A stretch of 57,190 nt of DNA, from contig NZ_MJAH01000001.1 in the NCBI RefSeq assembly GCF_001746295.1, positions 1 through 57,190 of the forward strand. Direction: 5' to 3'. The position numbers and the translations under genes were made by a program. Positions 51,058 through 57,190 of this stretch are shown here, one piece after another (positions within the stretch are counted from its first letter, which is position 1; each line of letters opens with the position of its first letter). Below the pieces are notes generated by a model. It had not been told where the DNA came from and did no database searches. It saw only the letters and a program-made list of their open reading frames with translations. Origin of the DNA: Streptomyces sp. LUP47B (lineage in GTDB: Bacteria > Actinomycetota > Actinomycetes > Streptomycetales > Streptomycetaceae).

Positions 51058-54000
51058 TGCGCACCGCCCTCTCCCCCGCCGCGACGGCCGGCCGCACCCT
51101 GGCTCGGGTCCTCAAGGCCGTGCTCAGCTTGATCGTCCTGGCCGCCGCGGTCGCCGGGCTGCCGCTGCTGCTGGCCTGGGCCACCCCGACCATCTGGGGC
51201 GCCACCCACGACGACCTCACGCACTTGCTGGACCGGCAGGACACCGGGGCGGTGTTCCTGCTGCTGCTCATCGCGGTGGGCTGGATCGGGTGGGCACAGT
51301 TCGCGTTCTGCACTGTCCGCGAACTGATCGCACAGCTGCGTGGTCGCACCTGGCGCGCCCCGCGCCCTCTGGGTTCCTCGCAGCGGGCCGCCGCTCTTCT
51401 GATCGGCAGCATTCTGGTCCTGCTGCCGACGAGTTCGGCTCTGGCCTCCGACGCGCAGGCAGCACCAGCCACGACCGCAGCCCTCACCCCCGGCCAGGCA
51501 ACGCAGGCCGCAACGGCCGCCGAAGCCGATCACGCCCCCGCGTCCGCGGCGAGCACCTCGAGCAGCCCGTCGTTGTACACGGTGCGCGAGATGCGGCCCG
51601 CGGAAAGCCTGTGGGGCATCGCCGAGAAGGAGTTGGGAGACGGCGAACGGTGGCGGGAGATCGCCGACCTGAACGAGGGCCGGACCATGGTCGATGGCCA
51701 CGTCTTTCGCGCGAACAGCTTTCTGCAGCCCGGCTGGCAGCTGGAGATGCCCGATACTGCGGGAGGCGTCCGTACGCAGCTGCAGGACGGCGTCCCGGCT
51801 GCCGGCGAAAAGGGCGAGCACGTCGTCACGGTCCACTCCGGCGACTACTTGTCGAAGATCGCGGAGGACGAGCTGGGCGACGGTGACCAGTGGCCTCGCC
51901 TGTTCGAGGCCAGCCGGGACAAGCCGCAGCCGAACGGGCTGCCCGACATCTCCGACCCGGACGTCATCTACGCGGGACAGCAGGTCACGGTGCCCGGCGC
52001 CCAGCCCGGCCAGCCGCCCCAACACCACGACCACGGTGATGAGTCGCAGAGCCGAGAGACCACTCCCGAGGCCACGCAGAAGCCCGACGGTGAGCAAACG
52101 CCGGGCGGGAGCACAGGAGACGGCCAGGCGCCCGCGCCCAGCCACACCGCTGCTCCCGCACCACAAGCGTCGGCCCCCAACACTCAGGCGAGCCGCCCCG
52201 CCGAGGACGGGCAGCAGGATCAGGCCTCCCCGCCCGCATCGGCCTCCCCGACGCCCGGGCCCAGCACCAGCGCCTCGCCCCCTGCCACCTCGCCATCTGA
52301 GTCGTCCAGCTCCGCCACCTCCTCACCCCCCGCCACGGCGTCCGAGTCCCCGGTGCCGGCCCCGTCCAGCGGCCCGCTGAACCTGCGCACCGTTCTCGGC
52401 GCCGGCGCGCTCTTGGCCGCCGCCATCACCGGGGCTCTCGCCCTGCGCAGGACACTGCAGCGCCGCCGCCGCAAGCCCGGCGAGAAGATCGCTATCGCCG
52501 CGGAGACATCCACCGCAGAGGCCCAATTGGCCGCGGCCGCCGAGCCGGCCGGCGCTGCCCGCCTGGACGTGGCGCTGCGGACCCTGGCCCACCGGGCGGC
52601 CAAGGAGAAGGACCCTGCGCTCAGGCCGGCGCTGCGGGCCGCACGGATCGGCACCCGCACGGTGGAGGTACTGCCAGAGGACCTCTCCCAGGAGGCACAG
52701 GCGCCCTTCGTCTTAGGACAGGCCGGTTGGTGGATCCTGCCCCCTGATGCCGTCCTCCTGGACGAGGAGGCCGCCCGCGAGATGCCGGCACCGTATCCAG
52801 GGCTGGTCACGGTCGGCACCACCGAGGCCCATGAGCTTGTGCTGCTCAATCTCGCGCAGTTGCCTGCGCTGCTGCTGGACGGCAACCCGGTCCACATCTC
52901 CGAGGTGTGCACCTCTCTCGCCCTGGAGCTCGGGATGAGCCCGTGGGCCAGTGACGTCGAGGTCGTGACGATCGGGTTCGGCGAGGACCTGCCGCAGCTG
53001 CTGCCCACCGCGCGGATCGCCCACATGCGCCAAGCCGCCCACGCACTGCGCGATCTGTCCGAGCGGCTGCTGGAAGCGCACCAGATGCCCGAGACCCAAC
53101 ATCAGCCGTATCTACTGCTGTGCGCGTCCTCTCTGGACGCGGACACCGCCTGGCAGTTCGCCGATGTCATCGACAAGTCCGGCACGGTGCCCGTCACCCT
53201 AATCGCTCCGGCCAGTTCGGCGGCCGCACACTTCCCGGAGGCGGAAATCCTCAACGCCTCACTCAGCGAACCGCAGAACCTCGACTACACCGGCCTCGAC
53301 ATCACGGTCCAGCGCCTGGAGCACGCCGCCTACATGCAGATCACCACCGCCCTGAAGGTGTCCGGGCAGCCGTCCCACCCGGCCGAAGGTCCCTGGCAGG
53401 ACGTCCCGGACGAGCCCGACACGGTGCAGCAGCCGGAGCCTCCCGTATCGGAGGAACCCATCGCGCCCACGCCCGCTCCCCCGAGCCCTGCGTCGGCAGT
53501 GGTAGCGGACGTGGGCAGCGAAGTGTTCCCTGCTCTGCTCGCCGCCACCTCCGATCCCGCTGGACTTCGTCTCCTGCCCACGACATCGGCTCAGGCCGAC
53601 GCCCAGCCAGGCCAAGACACCGCAACAGCACCCCCGGCCCCCGAGCCCGTGGCGACCGCTCACACCACGGGAGAAACGGCCGCGGAGGCTGACGACCGCG
53701 AAGACTCCGCGGAGGAAAGCAACGAGGAGCGCGAGGCACACGACCTGCACGCGCCGGAGATCCGGGTCCTGGGCCCGGTAGAGGTGACCGGCGTGAACAG
53801 CACCGGCCACGGCCCCAGAATGGCGCAACTCGCCGCCCTGTTGTTCTTCCGCCCCGGGCGAAGCTCCGACGCCTTGTGTTGCGACATGGATCCCGTCAGC
53901 CCCTGGTCCCTCAGCACCCTCAACGCCCGGATGCAGGGCCTGCGCCGCTCCCTGGGGAACGACCCGACCGGCGACCCCTACGTGCCGCGCCGCAAGACCG

Positions 54001-54506
54001 GCGAGAGTCCCTACCGCCTCTCCCCCGCCGTGCGCTGCGACTGGACCCGCTTCCTCCAACTCGCCGAGCGCGCCCTGCCGCTGGGACCGGCCGGCCTGAC
54101 CGATCTGGAGAGGGCACTCACCCTGGTGCGGGGCCGTCCCTTCGGCGGCAAGCCCCTGCCCTGGGCCGAGCCGTACCAGCAGGAAATGATCACGCGGATC
54201 ATCGACGTCGCGCACACCGTGGCCACCCACCGCACACCCCCAGGCCCGCACCACGACCTCAGCACGGCCCGCCGTGCCGTCGCGACCGGCCTCAACGCCG
54301 ACGACACCGCGGAACTGCTGTATCGCGACTGGTGCAGAATTGAGGCCGCGGCAGGCAACCGTCAGGGACTGCACACCGCCATCACCCGCATCCAACAAGT
54401 CAACCGCACGCTCGACTGTTCGCTCGAGACAGAAACCGAGCAACTCATCAACGAACTCCTCAACGCCCCGGGCCCGGCGACACCCAAGGCCCTCTCACCG
54501 ATGTGA
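51057..54506 (+). CDS. Membrane-spanning LysM-BTAD regulator
   Basis: A 1149-residue fusion. Two spans (about 19-42 and 68-88) and a signal-like third (AAALLIGSILVLLPTSSALA); two LysM repeats outside (LYTVREMRPAESLWGIAEKELGD about 178-240; HVVTVHSGDYLSKIAEDELGD about 260-318); a Ser/Pro/Ala-rich linker; another span (TVLGAGALLAAAITGALAL, about 443-461); a cytoplasmic region about 480-840 not recognised; and a BTAD/SARP-like domain (IRVLGPVEVTG to the end, about 898-1149) with weak winged-helix part. Such LysM-BTAD proteins close Streptomyces tad clusters. It may sense peptidoglycan and signal inside. Confidence 0.85.
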   Translation: MRTALSPAATAGRTLARVLKAVLSLIVLAAAVAGLPLLLAWATPTIWGATHDDLTHLLDRQDTGAVFLLLLIAVGWIGWAQFAFCTVRELIAQLRGRTWRAPRPLGSSQRAAALLIGSILVLLPTSSALASDAQAAPATTAALTPGQATQAATAAEADHAPASAASTSSSPSLYTVREMRPAESLWGIAEKELGDGERWREIADLNEGRTMVDGHVFRANSFLQPGWQLEMPDTAGGVRTQLQDGVPAAGEKGEHVVTVHSGDYLSKIAEDELGDGDQWPRLFEASRDKPQPNGLPDISDPDVIYAGQQVTVPGAQPGQPPQHHDHGDESQSRETTPEATQKPDGEQTPGGSTGDGQAPAPSHTAAPAPQASAPNTQASRPAEDGQQDQASPPASASPTPGPSTSASPPATSPSESSSSATSSPPATASESPVPAPSSGPLNLRTVLGAGALLAAAITGALALRRTLQRRRRKPGEKIAIAAETSTAEAQLAAAAEPAGAARLDVALRTLAHRAAKEKDPALRPALRAARIGTRTVEVLPEDLSQEAQAPFVLGQAGWWILPPDAVLLDEEAAREMPAPYPGLVTVGTTEAHELVLLNLAQLPALLLDGNPVHISEVCTSLALELGMSPWASDVEVVTIGFGEDLPQLLPTARIAHMRQAAHALRDLSERLLEAHQMPETQHQPYLLLCASSLDADTAWQFADVIDKSGTVPVTLIAPASSAAAHFPEAEILNASLSEPQNLDYTGLDITVQRLEHAAYMQITTALKVSGQPSHPAEGPWQDVPDEPDTVQQPEPPVSEEPIAPTPAPPSPASAVVADVGSEVFPALLAATSDPAGLRLLPTTSAQADAQPGQDTATAPPAPEPVATAHTTGETAAEADDREDSAEESNEEREAHDLHAPEIRVLGPVEVTGVNSTGHGPRMAQLAALLFFRPGRSSDALCCDMDPVSPWSLSTLNARMQGLRRSLGNDPTGDPYVPRRKTGESPYRLSPAVRCDWTRFLQLAERALPLGPAGLTDLERALTLVRGRPFGGKPLPWAEPYQQEMITRIIDVAHTVATHRTPPGPHHDLSTARRAVATGLNADDTAELLYRDWCRIEAAAGNRQGLHTAITRIQQVNRTLDCSLETETEQLINELLNAPGPATPKALSPM

Positions 54507-54524
54507 GCGCAGATGCTCGGCGCG

Positions 54525-54960
54525 TCACTGATGGCGGGGGGCGACATCGCGGGCCGCGTAGGCGAGGAGTTCCTTGGCGGCAGCCTCGTCGGAGGCCGGA
54601 GGCCGTGCACGCCACTCGGCCAGGGTGTCGCGGACGGTGTGCGCAACGGCCCTCTCGTGCTGCACCAGGTCGACGTCGAGAGTCGTCACGTCGCCGCTCT
54701 CTGCGCGGCCCGTGACGACGACGGGGCCCGCCAGTGGGCACAGGGGAATGCCCCGCCACGCACTCGCCAGGGCCCACGTTCTGCGGAAGACCGGTCGTTT
54801 GGCCCTCACCGTGGATGTGCATGAGTGCCCGCCGGTGGTAGATCCCTTGGCTGACGGCGTCAGCAGATCCGACGTGTTCCAGGATCGCCAAGTACGCACC
54901 AGTCAGGGGGAGGTCGGGGTCCGTGACCGTCGCGTCGGTGGTGATGTGCAATGCGTGCAT
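54525..54960 (-). pseudogene. Frameshifted DUF3846-like gene
   Basis: ATG 54960 (AGAGGA upstream) opens MHALHITTDATVTDPDLPLTGAYLAILEHVGSADAV...HIHGEGQTTGLPQN; the natural continuation WALASAWRGIPLCPLAGPVVVTGRAESGDVTTLDVDLVQHERAVAHTVRDTLAEWRARPPASDEAAAKELLAYAARDV lies in another frame. The break is around 54775-54785. The pattern (G..LPQNxxALA...L.GPVVVTG) matches DUF3846-like proteins such as that at 6166-6531. Confidence 0.7.
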
Positions 54961-55008
54961 AGGTCCTCTCGTCAGGACGCATTTAGGGAATCGGACCGTG
55001 CAAGACCG

Positions 55009-55030
55009 CACTGCGCAGGTCTGCGCAGTG
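55009..55030. promoter_or_regulatory. Inverted repeat CACTGCGCAG-GT-CTGCGCAGTG
   Basis: A perfect 10-bp inverted repeat with a 2-base spacer lies about 50 bases upstream of the frameshifted DUF3846-like gene and downstream of the DUF2637 gene. Each arm contains TGCGCA, the word clustered at 29.9-30.1 kb. It looks like a dimeric-repressor operator. Confidence 0.5.
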
Positions 55031-55135
55031 ATGACGATGCCTGCGTAATGCGTGTCTGATCAGGGGTTTCTTCCGATTTCGCAGCCTAATCCGCGTCGCG
55101 GGGTGCGGGCGTGCAACGGTGCACCTTGGCTGGCC

Positions 55136-57019
55136 CTACTGTTGTGCGTCGGCGTGCTGGCGTTGGAGGGCCTGCCGACGGCGCTCAAAGTCGACGGTGT
55201 TCTCGGTGATGTAGCCGGTGGTGACGGGCTTGTTGTACTGGGCGGTGATGCCTCGGGCTGCGCAGTCCTGCGCAACGGCGTCCGCCTCCGGCTGCTCGTT
55301 GCGCAGCCGGTGCTCGGCCCAGACGTTGTAGACGCGGAACGGCAGGAAGTACCGGCGCAGAGTGGCGGGGCTGACCGGTTTGCCGCCCCGGCCGTGCATG
55401 TCCTTCCGCGCTAGGTAGGGGGATAGCTGCTCAGCCGTCGGTTCCTCGCCGTGCTCGGTCTGGTATTCCATCCATGCCTGGTAGTAGCGATCGACCGTGG
55501 TGCGGACCGCTCGCGGCCCCGCTGAGTCTTCGGGCCCGGGCCGCGGGGTGTCGATGGCGGCGCTCACACGCGAGGGCCGATTCTCCTTGGCCGGTTGGGT
55601 GCCGGTGCCGGTGCCGGTGCCGGTGCCGACCGGAGTCTGCTCGGGCTGGTCAGCGTTGAGGAGGGGCTCAACGGAGTCGGCGATCTCTTGGTCACCGGTC
55701 TCCGGTTCCGCCTCGTCGAACTCGCGCTGCCGGAAGGTGGAGACGAAGTCCTCCAGGTCTTCGGCCGTGATGGGCTGACCGTTTCCGCCGGTGATCTGGT
55801 CCCGTCCGTAGACGTACGTGGCGAGGGCGGCGGCATCGGGATAGGCACCGTGCTCCTGCGCGTAGGTACGCCAGGCGTTGTAGAAGTAGTCGCCCCAGCC
55901 GTCGCCCGCGCCCTGCAGACCGTCCTGAGGATCTGTCTCGGGATCAACGGAGGGCGCGTGACGCTCCTTGAAGAGCGTCAGCAGGGGTTCGAGTTGCTCA
56001 TCGGACAGCGGCCCACCGGCCGCCGTCGCGATGCCGTACCGGTCTTGGAGCCAGAGAGCGAACTGCGCACTCGTGGGCTCGAATCCAAAGGCGGCCACCC
56101 ATTCCTGGTAGGCGTTGGCGAAGTGCTGGACGTTCCCCGCATCTCCAGAGTCGTGCGTCTGCTCGGGGTGCGGGGCTGCGATCGGCGCCATCGGCTGGGG
56201 CTCCCGGCCGCCCACGTTCATGGAGTCCTGCTCCTGGTCGACGGCGGCCTCAAGTCCCGGGCTCTGCCGCTGCGTCGGAACCGGAGCCCGCTCGACGGTG
56301 AACTGGATCGGCGGCTCGTCGATGCCAGCGGCGGCCAGCCCGGCCGGGGCCGTCTCGGCAAGGGGAACACCGTAGCGGGCAAGGCGGAGCGGCATCAGTG
56401 CCTCCACCGGGGCCTTGCGTCGCCAGGCGCGGCCAAAGCGGGAGTGGAGGCTGGCCTGGTAGACGAGGCGTTCCTGCTCGAGCCGGATGACCTGCTCGTA
56501 GGAGCGCAACTCCCACAGCTTCATCCGGCGCCACAGCAGGAAGGTAGGGATCGGCGAGAGAAGCCAGCGGGTGAGACGGACGCCTTCCATGTGCTTGTCG
56601 GCCGTGATGTCGGCGATCCGGCCGATCGCGTGCCGGGCTGCCTCGACCACGACGACGAAAAGGACCGGGATCACCGCGTGCATCCCAACGCCCAGCGGGT
56701 CGGGCCAGGCCGCCGCGCCGTTGAAGGCGATGGTGGCCGCCGTCAGGAGCCACGCCGTCTGCCGGAGCAGCGGGAAGGGAATGCCGATCCAGGTCAGCAG
56801 GAGGTCCAGGGCCAGCAGGACGCAGATGCCGGCGTCGATGCCGATCGGGAACACATAACTGAAGTTCCCGAAGCCCTTCATCAGAGCCAGCTCACGCACA
56901 GCAGCGTAAGACCCCGCAAAACCGATACCAGCGATGATCACGGCACCGAACACGACGACACCGATGAGAACCCCATGCACCCGGGTCAGCTCGGCTAACC
57001 CGGCCCTCCCCGCAGTCAC
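55136..57019 (-). CDS. DUF2637 (Spd-like) membrane protein
   Basis: A 627-residue DUF2637 protein. The N-terminal quarter has four spans (LIGVVVFGAVIIAGIGFAGSYAAV, FPIGIDAGICVLLALDLLLTWI, TAWLLTAATIAFNGAAAW, MHAVIPVLFVVVVEAARHAI) as in Streptomyces plasmid spread (Spd) and regulatory membrane proteins. The remainder is cytoplasmic with three repeated helical units (FANAYQEWVAAFGFEPTSAQFALWLQDRYGI, FYNAWRTYAQEHGAYPDAAALATYVYGRD, YYQAWMEYQTEHGEEPTAEQLSPYLARKD). A GGTGCC x5 tract (55598-55627) encodes a (Gly-Thr)5 stretch. GTG 57019 is preferred for its GGGGAG; an upstream GTG at 57058 is open. Confidence 0.85.
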   Translation of the reverse strand: MTAGRAGLAELTRVHGVLIGVVVFGAVIIAGIGFAGSYAAVRELALMKGFGNFSYVFPIGIDAGICVLLALDLLLTWIGIPFPLLRQTAWLLTAATIAFNGAAAWPDPLGVGMHAVIPVLFVVVVEAARHAIGRIADITADKHMEGVRLTRWLLSPIPTFLLWRRMKLWELRSYEQVIRLEQERLVYQASLHSRFGRAWRRKAPVEALMPLRLARYGVPLAETAPAGLAAAGIDEPPIQFTVERAPVPTQRQSPGLEAAVDQEQDSMNVGGREPQPMAPIAAPHPEQTHDSGDAGNVQHFANAYQEWVAAFGFEPTSAQFALWLQDRYGIATAAGGPLSDEQLEPLLTLFKERHAPSVDPETDPQDGLQGAGDGWGDYFYNAWRTYAQEHGAYPDAAALATYVYGRDQITGGNGQPITAEDLEDFVSTFRQREFDEAEPETGDQEIADSVEPLLNADQPEQTPVGTGTGTGTGTQPAKENRPSRVSAAIDTPRPGPEDSAGPRAVRTTVDRYYQAWMEYQTEHGEEPTAEQLSPYLARKDMHGRGGKPVSPATLRRYFLPFRVYNVWAEHRLRNEQPEADAVAQDCAARGITAQYNKPVTTGYITENTVDFERRRQALQRQHADAQQ

Positions 57020-57190
57020 CGTCCCACTCCCCTCATCCCTACTCACAACTGCTCTCACACTGCCACGTGAGAGCCCGTTTGTGGCCTACGGGAACAAGAC
57101 GGAGGGCCTCTTCCTCACCTACCGCGCCACCAGCAGCCTCGATCCCAGAAACCCGACCCCGCCGCGGCCGCCACTCAGTGCACACCTGGC
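57020..57190. other. Upstream region of the DUF2637 gene
   Basis: Holds the probable ribosome binding site and promoter of the DUF2637 gene and an inverted CACGTGGCAGTGTGAGA segment; no gene is supported to the window edge. Confidence 0.35.

Noticed and set aside
1..57190. CRISPR array, rRNA or biosynthetic gene cluster
   Set aside because: No regularly spaced direct repeats, rRNA-like sequence or biosynthetic enzymes were seen. The BTAD domain belongs to the tad locus rather than to an antibiotic cluster.

Overview
The window has about 70% G+C coding DNA, frequent GTG/TTG starts and ATGA/GTGA stop-start overlaps. It carries WhiB-like, DUF932, Replic_Relax, DUF2637 (Spd-like), LysM-BTAD and Tcp-type conjugation genes. 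Together these point to a Streptomyces (or close relative) accessory replicon, most likely a large conjugative, possibly linear, plasmid. No rRNA or core chromosomal operon is present. The first 180 bases hold a row of mini-hairpins with TCC/TTC loops (GGA/GAA on the minus strand), the loop chemistry of Streptomyces telomeric 3' overhangs, so the left edge may lie near a replicon end.

Region 1 (about 0.8-12.7 kb) is a module of small plus-strand plasmid/phage-type genes: DUF932, DUF3846-like, ParB-like, SSB, a Sak4/RecA-like P-loop protein, a WhiB-like regulator and several unknowns, plus a tRNA gene with a UAU anticodon. Five transcription units here, and a sixth at 20.5 kb, start from an almost identical promoter box (TATCTAGTATCGAA). 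Four of them share a folded leader with a GTGACG/GTGACA loop and a common Shine-Dalgarno block. This is a coordinated regulon.

Region 2 (12.7-19.6 kb) is a minus-strand operon: a 131-aa protein with a Cys-rich tail, a membrane protein, and a 1378-aa TPR-CHAT caspase-like protease with its His/Cys dyad intact. An IS110-group element, with a long left end that could encode a bridge RNA, sits inside the membrane-protein gene. Removing it restores the reading frame exactly.

Region 3 (19.6-30.3 kb) mixes decayed genes with replication genes. Decayed: a Mom-like DNA-modification gene, a glutaminase fragment and a membrane protein with an internal stop. Replication/control: a triple-HTH protein under box 6, a replication-relaxation protein, and a tandem wHTH replication-initiator-like protein coupled to a membrane-associated partner. 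Two homologous 120-bp control regions precede the replication-relaxation gene and the transfer operon.

Region 4 (30.3-42.7 kb) is a tightly overlapping conjugation operon resembling the Tcp/Tn916-type Gram-positive type IV secretion systems: TcpC, a small TcpD-like membrane protein, TcpE, a VirB4-like ATPase, a VirB6-like protein, a lytic transglycosylase-NlpC/P60 hydrolase and a VirD4-like coupling ATPase.

Region 5 (43.0-54.5 kb) is a lipoprotein/secreted-protein pair followed by a complete tad (Flp pilus) cluster: CpaB-like, CpaE/MinD-like with a degenerate P-loop, TadA, TadB, TadC, a small pilin-like protein, two TadE-like proteins, a TadG-like protein and a membrane LysM-BTAD regulator. 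The window ends with a frameshifted DUF3846-like gene and a DUF2637 Spd-like protein on the minus strand.
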